Source of the DNA: Sphagnum magellanicum
Taxonomy: Eukaryota; Streptophyta; Sphagnopsida; Sphagnales; Sphagnaceae
DNA: 64,000 nt
Assembly: GCA_021904315.1 (NCBI GenBank)
Contig: CM038917.1
Location: 3,332,041-3,396,040, forward strand
Direction of reading: 5' to 3'
The position numbers and the translations under genes are program-made. This document shows positions 8,757 to 20,337 of this stretch, one piece after another (within the stretch, counting starts at the first letter, position 1; each line of letters begins with the position of its first letter). The notes beneath the pieces are model-generated. The model made no database searches, was not told the DNA's origin, and worked only from the letters and a program-made list of their open reading frames with translations.

Positions 8757-11229
8757 TTACAAACATAAACTTAGTGCCATTTGATGAGTGACTAAAAAGA
8801 AGGGGGAGGGATATAGAAAGAAAAAAGTAATAAAAAATAAAGTAATTGCTAATAGTAAGGATTTTTCGCGATCCATAGGTTTATATAAAATCCATGTTTT
8901 AGGTGTATCAAAATACATTATTTTCACAAAGCGTATATAGTAAAAGCAACTGATAACGCTAGTAACAACTCCTATTAAAGCTAGTAAGTAAGCCCCACAG
9001 CCTAAAGCAGCAAAAAACAAATAAAATTTGCTACAAAATCCGGCTAACGGGGGTATTCCTGCATATGAAAACATAGTAATAGACAAGGTAATAGCTAAAA
9101 TAGGATTGGTTTTGGCTAAAGCACCTAAATCTGCTATATATTTGAAACGGTTTTGACGTAATGCTAAAACTATGGCAAATACATTGATGGTCATTAATAC
9201 ATAAATAAAGACACCAATTAATAACGATTGAATTCCCTCTATGGTTCCACATGAAAAACCGATAAAAAGATAACCTACATGTCCAATAGAACTATAAGCT
9301 AAAAGTCTCTTGACTTTGTTTTGGGCCATGGCAGCCAGTGCTCCTAAGATCATAAAAGCAATGCTACAAAAAAAGAATAGTTGTTGCCATGTTGGATCAT
9401 AGAAACTGTAAATAAAAACGCGTACCATATTGGCAAGAATAGATATTTTAGGTGCAATAGAAAAAAATGCTGTAACGAGAGTTGGTGAACCCTCGTATAC
9501 ATCAGGTGCCCACATATGGAAAGGAACTGCTGTGATCTTAAATAAAAAACCTACAGCAATAAATAAAATACCCATAAAGATACCACTAGATTAAGCACTG
9601 AACAAAGTTATTTTATATCCAGTGAAAATCTTAGCTAATTCCTCAAAGTTGGTAACTCCAGTAAATCCATAAATCATAGAACAACCAAACAATAAAATTC
9701 CAGAGGAAAATGCACCTAAAATAAAATATTTTAAGCCGACTTCTGTGGAAAATTCAGAGTCTCTTTTTAATGCTGCAATTACATAAAAACATAAACTTTG
9801 AAGCTCGATAGCTAAATACATGGCAATTAGATCATAAGCCGAGATCATTAAAAGCATACTGCGAGTAGAGAGTAAAATTAAGACAATAGATTCAAAAGCA
9901 TTCAAACTCTCTTCTTTGAAGTAATCTAAACACATAACTATAGTGCTAGCCATACTTAGTAATAGAAAGATTTGGCAAAAATATGTAAAATTGTCTATTA
10001 TTAAATTGTTATAAAATAAATTGGCAACGATTAGGGGTGCACTAGCAGCGAGCAATAGGATGGTTATTAGATACCGATAGGGTTCTTATCCTCCCCCTCG
10101 GTCAGAACCACACGTGCAAGTTTCCTTGCATGTGGCTCGTCCATGATGACTTCTTCGAGTTTACAAACCAAGACCCCCTAGGGCCAGGCCTGCATAAGCG
10201 AAACATAAAACTGATTATGTTCAGAGTTGGTGTCATGCCATATTGTCTTTTACTTTGAAAGGGTTTATTGATTATGTTTGTAAGTAAATTAATTCAATTT
10301 GCTACTTTGCCCAGTTGTTACCTCAGTCCTTCACCTAGGGTTGCTATATCAGCGTAGCAAGTCTTATTAGTATGAGGCTGAAAGTGGCATTCAGCGAAAA
10401 AAATAATTTATCTTTCCCACCCAGTCGGCCCAGCCAGCCTCTAATGGCATTATCCCAAATCGCTTCTCTGATTCTACTATACTTTCCAAGCGCGGCACGC
10501 GTTTGCGTGTTTTAAGTACAGCGCGTTATCACCTACCTCCCTTTCTTCTGAGCTCTTCACTCTAAAGGGCATCGTCGTATGTTCGATATTTATTGCCCAG
10601 TGTACTTCTCAGAATACATATGGAAGGATCTGTCACCCGTCAATTTCTGGCCAAAGCTTTGGTCTCCAAGGAATCTTCAAGAGTATTTTTATCGTAGCGA
10701 TATTTTTTCTTTTTGGCTACGCCCCACTTTTCTTGCTGGTCCCTATAGAGTCTATTTGGGTGATCCCTAGTTTTCGCGTTTGGTCATTTGCTCGCCGTTT
10801 AGTTACGTGTACGACTCTTCTTGTTTGTTACAATTACGTCCGGAGGGTTGCTCGCACGTGAGTAGCATTCGAGCCCATGTGCCTTCGGGCCCCGCCTCTC
10901 TATAAGGAGGAGGAGAGTTACCTTATCCCTATGCGTACAATTGTCCTTGCGGCGAAACGCAGATAGTACCCATGCTATGGTTCCTTGCAGTCCGATCCCA
11001 CACAAGGTTAGGGAGTCCACCCGAGCAATTGCTTTCAACCTTCGTTTTCCCAAACGCGCCCTCCTAGGCGCACAACACTAAGTAAACCGAGCCAACTCAC
11101 ATTACGCACTAATGGTGGATAATCATATTTTTTAGAGGTACTAAGTACAACTCCATAGATAAGCAAAATGATGGTTGCATTAATAAGAAAGATCTCTGGG
11201 AAAGGCGCTAAAAAATCATGTTCAAACAT
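8757..11229 (-). pseudogene. nad2: nad2, NADH dehydrogenase subunit 2, with one in-frame TAA
   Basis: ND2 is a membrane proton-pumping subunit of respiratory complex I. Exon 1 (11074-11229) encodes 52 residues from MFEHDFLAPFPEIFLINATI. Exon 2 (8757-10070) encodes 437 residues, giving the normal family length of about 489. The intron sits after nt 156. Blocks such as FHMWAPDVYEGSPTLVTAFF and KRLLAYSSIGHVGYLFIGF are complete. In exon 2, codon 212 is TAA (9591-9593) where the family has Gln CAA, in the context LFSA-stop-SSGIFMGIL. This is one C-to-T change: either decay of a nuclear copy or a site needing U-to-C editing. The introns at 542, 709 and 1282 seen in some other plants are absent. The next gene upstream, nad4, ends 17 bp away. 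Confidence 0.93.
10071..11073 (-). other. Group II intron nad2i156 (ORF nearly lost)
   Basis: 1003 nt, starting GTGCGCC and ending CCCTATCGGTAT. Domain V is at 10105-10138. It is a paralogue of atp9i87, with 70 of the last 72 nt identical and related 5' ends. At about 10,565-10,655 it keeps a remnant of the maturase start (GGGTGACAGATC ... GTACACTGGGCAA ... CATACGACGATGC) that matches the MGDRSAISI start in atp9i87. The rest of the maturase is deleted. Confidence 0.85.
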
Positions 11230-11246
11230 TTCTTCGAACCTCTTTT

Positions 11247-13490
11247 CTATGTTTTATAATCAAATTTTCCATGTTGCACTAAGTTACCTATGGAAGTATG
11301 CATACACTCTAGGAACACTTCAGGGTAAACACCCATCCAAATAATTTCGACAACAAAAGGTAAAAATATTAGAACTTCTCTTCTATTTAAATCAGAAAAT
11401 TTTTGGAGGAATTTAGGTTTGAAATTCCCAAAAATCACACGATTATATAGCCAAAGAGAATAAGCTACACCTAAAATCATCCCAAGTGCTGCTAATGTGG
11501 CCACTAGGCTATTTCTTTGGAAAGCTCCTACTAAAATAAGAAATTCCCTAATAAAGCTACTAGTACCAGGTAAACTCATATTGGCTAAAGTAAAAAATAA
11601 GAAAATAGTAGAGAACATTGGCATGGTGCTGACTAGACCTCCATAATATTTAACAAGTCGAGTCTTGTGTCGGTCATATAGAGCACCAACACATAAAAAA
11701 AGGGCTGAAAAAACTAGTCCATGACTTAACATAAGTAAAATACTACCTTCAATTCCCTGTATGTTTAGACTAAACATACCAATAGTCACAAAATTCATAT
11801 GGGCTACTGAGGAGTAGGCAATAATTTTCTTCAAATCAATTTGTCTTATTGTAGTCAAGGAAGTATATATAATAGCAATCACACTTAAAGCATAAACAAA
11901 GGGAGTGAAATAAAGTGTCGCTTCAGGAAACATGGGTATGGAAAATCTTTAAAAACCATAGGTTCCTAATTTTAAAAGAATTCCTGCCAAGATTACAGAT
12001 CCAGCCGTAGGTGCCTCTACATGAGCTTCAGGTAACCAAATATGAAATGGTATCATAGGCACTTTTACAGAAAAGGAAGCAAAAAAAGCAATCCATAACA
12101 AGATTTGGCGCCGTTCACTAAATTCTGTGGTTAATAATATTTGTAAATCAGTGCTTCCTGTTTGAGAAAGAATAAATAAAATAGCTAAGAGCATGAAGAC
12201 AGATCCAAGTAAAGTATATAAGAAGAATTGATATGCTGCTTGTATTTTTCTCTGTCTAGAACCCCATACTCCTATGATAATAGGAGAGTAAGGGATAGGC
12301 CGTCTGCTTTATCTCCCCATGATGAGTAAGTTAAGAAAAGGCTCCTGTAGGTACCCACTCCCTTCTCAGAGAACCGTACGTGATAGTCTCCTATCATACG
12401 GCTCCATCTTGAGATAGCCGACTTGTAGTTTTATTGGGCGAAAAAAAGGATGAAAGACAAATATATAGTTTTAAAATATATATATAGTTTTGTTCTGGTC
12501 CTCTCTTTAATTCCAGCAACTCATCTTACGGCCTCGCTAATTGTTTTCGGAGGAACCGACCTGAGGCCTTCTCTCAAGACCAAGACGGTTATCCCTGTCA
12601 ACTTAAAAGGTAGCTAACAAGTTTACGTCCATCCTCGGGCGTCGAGTACAGTGCTCTTCCCCGCCACCCCTGTAACCGTCATCTGTAATTCGCGCAAGTG
12701 TGTCTGCACTTCTCGGACTTGACGAAATTTTTTTTCTCGCAGCAAAACTTCATTTTCCTCTGCCTAGGAGCACCCTTTTCTGCATGTTCATACAATACTC
12801 AAGTAGGCGAGGTGAAGTTTTACAAGGTACCCACTCAGAATACCCTCCCCAATCCCAAATAAGTCATCCGACGAGTTCGACCAAAATGCTATGCTTACAC
12901 ACAAGACTACCCTTCTTCGAAAGCTTCACAGGGACTACTCAATTTAGATCTGCCCGAAAGGGTTTACTGCACAAGGCTCCTGCAGAGGCGACGCTTCGCA
13001 CCGCGAATATCAGATGCTCAGCTCCACACAACATAGGGATTAAAACGCTTTCAAAGAAAACATAAAATAGTAAGAGATCCAGCATGCAAAACACAACAAT
13101 CATGAAAGATTCACAAATTAAAAATGCTATCATATACTCTCTTTTATAACTCTTGATACTAGACCAACCTACTAAAATGCAAATAGGAATTAAGAATGTG
13201 GTCAAAACCACAAAAAATAAAGAGATACCATCTATACCTATATAAAAATGAATATTTGGATAAGGAAGCCATCGAATGGTTTCCACAAATTGAAATTTGG
13301 CTGTAGAATTATCGAATTGTATCCAAAAAAAGAAAGAATACAGAAAAATAATCAAAGAGGTGCACAAACCAATACCTCGTATCAGTCGTATTCTTGAATC
13401 AGGGATAACGGAAAGAATAATGCTTCCTAACAAAGGACACAAAATAAGACCACTAAGATTAAAATAAAATGAAGCTAAAAATTGTAACAT
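11247..13490 (-). pseudogene. nad4: nad4, NADH dehydrogenase subunit 4, with one in-frame TAA
   Basis: ND4 is an antiporter-like membrane subunit of complex I. Exon 1 (13030-13490, 461 nt) starts MLQFLASFYFNLSGLILCP. Exon 2 (11247-12282) resumes in frame at FIIIGVWGSRQRK and runs to GNLVQHGKFDYKT. Total length is about 498 residues, normal for the family. Codon 265 (11949-11951) is TAA in the context LGTYGF-stop-RFSIPMFPEA, where the family has Leu. This is not explained by U-to-C editing, which would give Gln. Downstream blocks (IDLKKIIAYSSVAHMNFVTI, LVSTMPMFSTIFLFFTLAN) are intact. Introns at 976 and 1399, usual in ferns and seed plants, are absent. Confidence 0.93.
12283..13029 (-). other. 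Group II intron nad4i461
   Basis: 747 nt, starting GTGTGGAGC after coding nt 461. Domain V lies at 12371-12404 (GAGCCGTATGATAGG, short loop, TATCACGTACGGTTC). No maturase frame. A mixed A/T palindrome lies near 12455-12490. Confidence 0.85.
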
Positions 13491-14125
13491 AAATGTTTAC
13501 TCTTTTTCCAATAAATCCCGAAAACGCAGCTCTCTTCGCAGGCCGGAGCAGGTCTATATTTTTTATTGGCTTTCTAGCCATAGCGGCCGTATAAGTAAGT
13601 ATATCACCATGCACTTTTGTACATAATGCCCTTAATAATTGCATAACTTGATGGGCTTTTGTATGCACATACTATGTAATTGCATACTTTGTTTTTTATT
13701 GCTTTGCCTAATGCTTTAGGGCCTGCCTGCTACTATGACCGGCCCCAGTCAAGGCCGAAGAGATAAGAAGAAGTTGATTGGGCAAAAAAAAATTGTCTTT
13801 TTGTTCTATGTTTTTTTTGTTTTTTTTTTCTTCGACCCTTAATCTATCATTCCATCATTCCAACCTTTACTTCCTTCTTTCCCCTTTTGAAATTCCTTAT
13901 AAGCCCAAACCAATATCGTGCTTTATTTGAGGACTCATGTTTTCATGACTCACTGTAGATGGACTGCAAAAGCGTAGCTTGGGCCTTGGGCTCCAAAAAA
14001 AACGATTTTTTTTCGCTTGTTAGGTGGGCGCCCTCTCTTCCAGCAGAGCCCAAAAAGGGGCGTAACACTGGCTTATCATTGCGTCCCTTAGAGTTCTGTG
14101 ATATTATATAAGGAAGTATGGGCCC
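13491..14125. other. Spacer between nad5 and nad4
   Basis: 635 bp with A/T palindromes near 13785-13830 and 13994-14016 and a GC-rich fragment. No gene recognised. Confidence 0.5.
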
Positions 14126-14701
14126 TTAGTTCGTGCTAATGTTTCTTTTGAAATGAATAAATAGAAAACTCACTATGTAAATAAAATACAATCGATTATC
14201 TACCCAAAAAGAAATAAAATCCCACAGACCTATTATGGTAATAAATATGGTTAAGCCAATCAACATCACAAAAGCATAATGATAAACAAAACCACTTTGA
14301 AGTTTATTGATTTGCTTGGCTAATTTTCGAAATGTGTACGAAATCCCATAAGGCCCTAAGATTTCAATAGCACCCTTGTCTAAAACTTTAAATGAGACTT
14401 CATATCCAAAACGCAAAAACGATTTAACTATAAAATCATTAAAAACTTTATCAAAAAACCAGCGCTTGTTTAGAAAGCAATATAGTCGATTACCCAAAGT
14501 ACTAGTTTTTAAAGCGAAAATAAATTGATTTGCTACAAAATTTATATTATACGCCACAAAAGCACCTAGAGTACTAAACAAAATAGGAATTAGTTTGATA
14601 ATTGTTGGAGTAGCAAACTTAGATTCGGCAATAATTTCATTTTTGGGTAGTACGAAGAGGGAATTAGCCCAAAAATTAGTACCTAAACCAATCATCATAT
14701 C

Positions 14702-17382
14702 GGTCCCTAAGCCGTTCTGTTGCTGGAACGGCTTGGCTTCAAAACCGTACGTGAGGCTTCCACCTCATACGGCTCCTCTCAGGATTTTTCCGTCTCCCCG
14801 CTCATTTTCAACATGGCAGTGCTTGTCTAGGAGTTGAAGTTTGTTTTATATAAATACTCAAAGATTCCACTTTGATGTGGTCTACTTCCATGTCTTTGTG
14901 CTTTCTTAATATCTTTAGGCAATGTACTCAAGAGCCTTTTTAGGGGTTTGGCCACCGTATTTAGAGCCTTGGATTTTAGTAGATGGTATTTTCGTCAAAA
15001 GTGCACAGTAAGACAGAGAAGTCGGAACAGAAGAAAAAATATAGATTTTTTTACTGTTGCGCTCTCTTCTCACTTGGCTTGTAGTTTGATTGGGCCCTTA
15101 TCTTGTCCCACCTCAATGTGCTTATGGCTAGCTATCCAACTCAGTTTGACCAGGTAATATTCTTTTTTGACCTTAAAGGCCGTTGTGTAAGAGTCGTACA
15201 AAATCCAGTTATCTTGGTGTGCTTTCCCCCGAAATATCCAGCTTTTATTTTTGGGGAAGTACTTTTGTTTTATTTTATCACGACCCCATGTTGGGTGCCG
15301 TCGGTATACCCATGCTCGGATCTTTTGAAAGATGTCATGGTCTAGTCTTCGAAATACATTGCTGCATTCAGAGTATTTAAAGTAGTTGCCCCATTTTACT
15401 ATTTTGGGTACCAGGATTGCAATGAGTTGATAGGCCGCCTTTCCTTTTGAGAGTTGAATGGCCCGTCGAATTTCTTCAAGAAATCTCCGACGAGACTCAC
15501 GAGACGGAGTTATTAAAGTTTTCACTCTGCCCCATTTCCAGATATGATTGATTGAGGACCCTATAAATTGAAACCCAGATCTAGTGTTGATTATCTGGGT
15601 TTTATCTGGGTGCAATTTCAGTCCCATGCACTTTAACCATTCCTCCAAGAATGTCTGAGCCTGTTCTATGACCTCCCTGGATTGGTGAAGTACAACAAAG
15701 TTGTTGACATATCTAACTAGTATCGGAGTCGGTTTTTTAGGGTGTGCTTTTAATGCCCACTCCCTCAAAGCTGTCTCCATCCCATGGAGAGCCATGTTGG
15801 CTAGCAATGGAAAGAAGATAATGCCACAGGTGCCCATATTTATGATTTCCATGTACTGAGGATTATTTCCCAATTTAGTCATGATGTCGACTTTAAGCCA
15901 GGCTTTTACCTGTTTGGCTAGACTAGGCAGAGTTTTGAGTTTGTTTAAGAGGGCTTCGTGGTTGATGCAATTAAGACATTTGGAAATGTCTACATTCAAA
16001 ACATACTTAGGCTTGGCTCGAATAGCTAAGAATATGGCTTTAATGGCGGCATCTTGGCAGTTCCGTCCAAGTCTAAATCCATAGGAATTGGATTCAAAGT
16101 AGGCTTCCCATTCAGTTTCTAGGGCCAAATTGGCCAAAGCTTGCTTGGCTTTATCTTCAATAACGGGGATACGCCAAAAAAAGGAAGAGGCGCGAAGTGC
16201 AATTCGAAAAAAAAAATCTATATTTTTTTTTGCTTTACGTCTTCTGGGCGCAAAGTGTGCTTGGTTGACTCTATGTTTTCTGGTGCGCGGCGCAAAAAGA
16301 ACGCAGCAAAATCTATATATTTTTTCTGCCTTACGTTTTATGGCTTGTAGTTTTCTTGGTCGCTCTTCCTCTTTTCGGAGCTTTAATATCCTCATTTGAT
16401 GAATGGGCGTAGTCTTCTCATCTAATTGAAGACCTCTTGCCATCTTTCTTTTTCGTGGCCTTAAGGTCACCATCTTCTTGTCAATGCCAGAGTTTTTTTC
16501 TTTTAGGTTTTCTTGTGTAACTTGTCTTACGGCTAAGGGTCTGGTGTATATATTTTGTATAAGTCTAGATTGTAAAGCACGCATCTTGTCCATATTGTTA
16601 AAGCGAGGGGCTTGGTAAATCTTAGTTTGAGGTCTAAAAACAACTGCCTCGACCTTAGGCCGAGAAATTTGTTCCCAAGGTATCGTTTGGGTATCTATGT
16701 AGAACCTACTCATAACTTATTTTCCTTTCCAGTTTTTACTGAGATCCTAAGTCTCCAAGTGGGCATAATAAAAATGCTACGGGGAAAAATCTATTTTGGC
16801 TGGCTGTGCCCCGTGGCCTTAGCTTTTTAAAGAATCCTACTCTCGTGGGGCTTGTAGCTCAGCAGCCCACCTTAAGGGAGCCCTATTGGAGTCTTCCAGT
16901 TTCAAGTGTATAAGATAGTTATAGCGGCCCATAGGCGCAAAATGTACTTTGCGGGGCGGTCCCCTGGACATAGTCCTTTTGGACAGTGGCCGTTTAGTCC
17001 ATGGTCCATTGGATGTTCAGTGCAAGACCAAAATTTTGCACTGCAAGTACCCCTCGTTCCTGCCTTTCGCTCTAGGGTCCGTCCCTCAGTGTGGTTAGTA
17101 CTAGATACTATCGGGCAGCAAAGCTTGCACTAATTTACTTCTGATGGTTCACCAGGGCTTCTTTCCTCTCCCCTTTTTTGTTTGCTTCTAACTCAAAGGC
17201 TGCCAGACCTCCTACAAAGGAAAGAGAGTCGACTAAACATCTCAGCCATTGGCGGGAATTTCGCCCGCATCCAATTTTTAATTGTTGTTCACCTAACACG
17301 AAAAGAAATATATATATTTTTTGTGTTAGGGTTGCAACAGCCGCTTTGTCACAAGAGTGACTTATAGGCTAACAGGTCACAC
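14702..17382 (-). other. Group II intron nad5i1455 with maturase ORF
   Basis: About 2.68 kb, starting GTGTGACC after Lys-485 and ending GGGACC before GATATGATG. Domain V lies at about 14740-14774 (GAGCCGTATGAGGTGG ... CCTCACGTACGGTTTT), followed by a 12-bp stem (AACGGCTT) near 14708-14735. It hosts the 547-codon ORF at 15070-16713. Confidence 0.87.
15070..16713 (-). CDS. Intron-encoded reverse transcriptase/maturase in nad5i1455, catalytically dead
   Basis: A continuous 547-codon frame inside nad5i1455, of the group II intron RT/maturase family that helps splice its host intron in mitochondria. RT blocks are recognisable: about 183-230 (IPVIEDKAKQALANLALE, NSYGFRLGRNCQDA), about 240-262 (VDISKCLNCINHEALLNK), about 293-310 (MGTCGIIFFPLLANMALHG) and about 334-342 (RYVNNFVVL). 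The maturase X/thumb region is at about 400-470. The catalytic YADD is YVNN, the second Asp of motif 1 (usual CFD) is CLN, and the usual TPQGGIISP block is altered and shorter. RT activity should be gone; a splicing role could remain. Residues about 128-178 are encoded by two A/T palindromes plus filler (16,200-16,335) that replace the usual motif-0 approach. No DNA-endonuclease domain is seen. Confidence 0.8.
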   Translation of the reverse strand: MSRFYIDTQTIPWEQISRPKVEAVVFRPQTKIYQAPRFNNMDKMRALQSRLIQNIYTRPLAVRQVTQENLKEKNSGIDKKMVTLRPRKRKMARGLQLDEKTTPIHQMRILKLRKEEERPRKLQAIKRKAEKIYRFCCVLFAPRTRKHRVNQAHFAPRRRKAKKNIDFFFRIALRASSFFWRIPVIEDKAKQALANLALETEWEAYFESNSYGFRLGRNCQDAAIKAIFLAIRAKPKYVLNVDISKCLNCINHEALLNKLKTLPSLAKQVKAWLKVDIMTKLGNNPQYMEIINMGTCGIIFFPLLANMALHGMETALREWALKAHPKKPTPILVRYVNNFVVLHQSREVIEQAQTFLEEWLKCMGLKLHPDKTQIINTRSGFQFIGSSINHIWKWGRVKTLITPSRESRRRFLEEIRRAIQLSKGKAAYQLIAILVPKIVKWGNYFKYSECSNVFRRLDHDIFQKIRAWVYRRHPTWGRDKIKQKYFPKNKSWIFRGKAHQDNWILYDSYTTAFKVKKEYYLVKLSWIASHKHIEVGQDKGPIKLQAK

Positions 17383-18083
17383 TTTGGCCAAGTATCCTGC
17401 AAAAATACTTCCAAAAGCTAAAAAGATTAAAGGAATTGCCATGAGAATGGGCGCATCATGACATTGTAAGATGTCTTGCTTGAATGAATTTGTTGGTGCT
17501 AAAAAGGTTAAAAAAAGTAAACGAAAAGAATGATAAGAAGTAAAGAAGACAGAGACACTTCCCAACCAGAAAGCAAAGTTACCACTAATTGTATATTTAG
17601 TATAAGCGAGCTCTAAAATAACATCTTTAGAATAAAATCCAGTACAAAAAGGGAAACCTATTAAAGATAGGCTGCCTATAAACATCATAGCATAAGTATA
17701 AGGTAACAAAGAAGCAAGCCCTCCCATCTTACGCATATCTTGCTCATCTGACATGGCATGAATCACTGAACCTGCATTCAAAAAGAGTAATGCTTTAAAA
17801 AAGGCATGATTCATTAAATGAAATACGCTAACAGAATAGTTGAAATGCCGCAAGCAAAGATCATATAACCTAATTGACTACAAGTTGAATAGGCTATGAC
17901 CCTCTTTAAATCGTTCTGTAATATTCCAGTAGTTGCCGCAAAAAATGACGTCATAGCTCCTACGAAAGTAATAACAATCAAAGCATTGGGTGGATATTCA
18001 AATAAAGGAGAGCACCTTGCTATCATAAAAACGCCTGCTGTTACCATAGTAGCTGCATGAATTAGAGCAGATACTAGAATGGG

Positions 18084-18941
18084 CTACTCTTCAAGCTTTT
18101 ACGCTTCTACAAGGCCAAAAAATAAAGATTTTGGAGTATTGGGTAATGAGCTGGTGAGCTTAGCAAGACTAGGGACTAGATCTTCCACTTATGAAATAAA
18201 GACTCTCCCAAAAATCTGTAAGATGGCCACTGTGCTCTTAACAACTGAGATGTTCTTTATCTTTTATGCATAAATGCATTTGATGCCATCTCAGCCCCAT
18301 TCTAACGCTTTTTGAAAATAGATTTTGCAAAGCAAAAGAAATTTTTTTGAGCTTTTTCAAAGTAAATCCTGGTAGATCGATCCGGCGTGCAGTGCTTTGG
18401 TAATGATGATGATAAGACTGGGCTCGAGCTGATAATTTGGCCTTGTTAGAATGGAACACCAGGTTGCGCTGGAAAAATATATATATATATTTTTTCCGCT
18501 CCCTCCAAGTGAAGCTTACAAGCAAAATGATGAGTATTTGATTTGATATAAGGTTCCTCTACATGCCCGAAACTTGTACAGATCCTTCCATTTTCTAAGA
18601 CTTGCACATCTAGACTATATAATCTAAAAAAAAATGACCGAACCTTCATGACAAAATAGTGCTTCGTACCTCAGGTAAATCCGACCGGCTTCTCTTTCCA
18701 AGGATAAGATTTATTTCAAATAAGAGGTTTCACGTACAGTCTCTGAGGATCCTATAGAGCAGAGCTCCCTTAGCCTTTTTTGCTAGGTAGACTTGGCCCT
18801 CTCTTATAGGTTTCCTGCTGATTGGTCAAAATGAGATATTTTTCCAATAGGGACTCTCACTCGGTCGACGATTCCAGCATACAGTGAGATTGTTGGAATG
18901 TACCTAATGGCACATGAGAGCCCTCAAATATTTATTCAAAA
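18084..18941 (-). other. Group I intron nad5i753
   Basis: 858 nt between Gly-251 (GGT) and Pro-252 (CCC). The upstream exon ends in T and the intron ends in G, as group I introns require. A Q-like element AATCAGCAGGAAACC lies at about 18,809-18,824, and an R/P7-like CCTCAGAGACTGTACGTG at 18731-18748. Position 753 is the classic group I site in liverwort and moss nad5. No homing endonuclease frame was recognised; an AT palindrome lies at 18471-18497. Confidence 0.82.
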
Positions 18942-19462
18942 ACCCTCCATTGCATCAGGTAACCAAGTATGTAATCCTATTTGTGCAGATTTTCCAACAG
19001 CACCAATGAAAAGTAAAATACAAATAATAGTCATGGCATGAAATTTCATATTGCAAAAATTAAATAATGATAAGGTTCAGAATAGGCACTAACACAAGCA
19101 AAAAGAGTCGAAAAGTCTACTGTTTGAAAAATAATAAAACGACCCATAATCCCAAGAGCTAATCCAAAATCACCTACTCGATTGACAAGCATAGCTTTTA
19201 TAGCTGCTTTATTGGCCTGAAGCCGTGTAAACCAAAAATTAATTAACAAATATGAAGCAAGACCTACTCCTTCCCATCCTAAAAATAATTGAATAGAGTT
19301 ATCTCCGGTAACCAGCATTAACATAGAAAAAGTAAAAATGGATAAATAACACATAAATCGAGGGCTATGTGGATCTTCGAACATATATGAAATAGAATAA
19401 ATATGAACTAAGATACTTACAAATGTAACCACAATTAACATAATTACAGTCAGACTATCAAA

Positions 19463-20337
19463 CACAAAGTCAAAAGTTTTACTTCACTAGGGCCTTTATT
19501 TTGCAAATTAAGCAGAAATTTTTTTTCATACCGCAATGCGGCCATTCACCCAAGTGAAATAATAAAGTGCTCTCCAAACCGTGCAAGATGGTTACCCATC
19601 ACACGGCTCACTAACTTCAGATTGTGGTTAAGGCTTAAAGTAAGCACCGTGTGTCCGAGCAGGCCGCAGCAAAAAATTGATTTTTTTTCTGCTCCATCTT
19701 ATTTAAGGCTACGATGCCGCTTACCTTTGCCACTCAAGCGTACGACATCTGCCGACTTAGGCCCCTTCCCTTCTGCCGATCTCAGTATTTTCCCTCTGGC
19801 AAGAAAATAAATCGCAGTAAAATAATTTGAAAATATTTGAGGCTGCGCCCTTTTAAGTAAGCGAGTACTACGAGCCCTCTGCCCCACGCACCAGTGGGCA
19901 GATGCGTGGTTCACTGGTTCCACCAAATACTTTATTGATGTCGAGACATAGGTGCGCTTGAAGTGGTGTGTTGTCCTTATCGAACTCAGGCCCCCCATTT
20001 GTCCGGGCATATGCGCCCTTTTGCTGCCCATATGCGGGAGGGAGCACCGCGTTATCTAGCCTTTACATGGCATGGGACCTTGCCTGATGCACCAAGTTTG
20101 GGATACCTCCTCCACCTTACGTTTGTGACCTATGGTCTCACCTGTGTCTCGAAGACACAGTCAAGGCACGGCCAAGGATATTTTTGGCTACGTTTGGTAT
20201 GCCTCTTTCTTGACATGCTATGGTGCTCTAAGGGAGTTCGTTTCATAGAGTGAGTCGAGTCCGTTTCGCCGCAGAGCAACTGCAGCGTCCAGATAATCTA
20301 TCTATCCAGCAATTCATCCGGTGACTTCACGGTCGCC
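19463..20337 (-). other. Group II intron nad5i230
   Basis: About 875 nt between the WGFF and FDSLTV codons. Domain V is at about 19575-19609 (GAGCCGTGTGATGGG ... CATCTTGCACGGTTT). The exact 5' cut is uncertain by one base because the junction is a T run followed by GGCGACC instead of the usual GTGCGACC. A palindrome framed by GCAGC lies at 19666-19693. Confidence 0.8.

Noticed and set aside
16130-16399. Plus-strand frames of 67-89 codons over the maturase
   Set aside because: Antisense shadows of the nad5i1455 maturase; Lys/Phe-rich from the palindromes.
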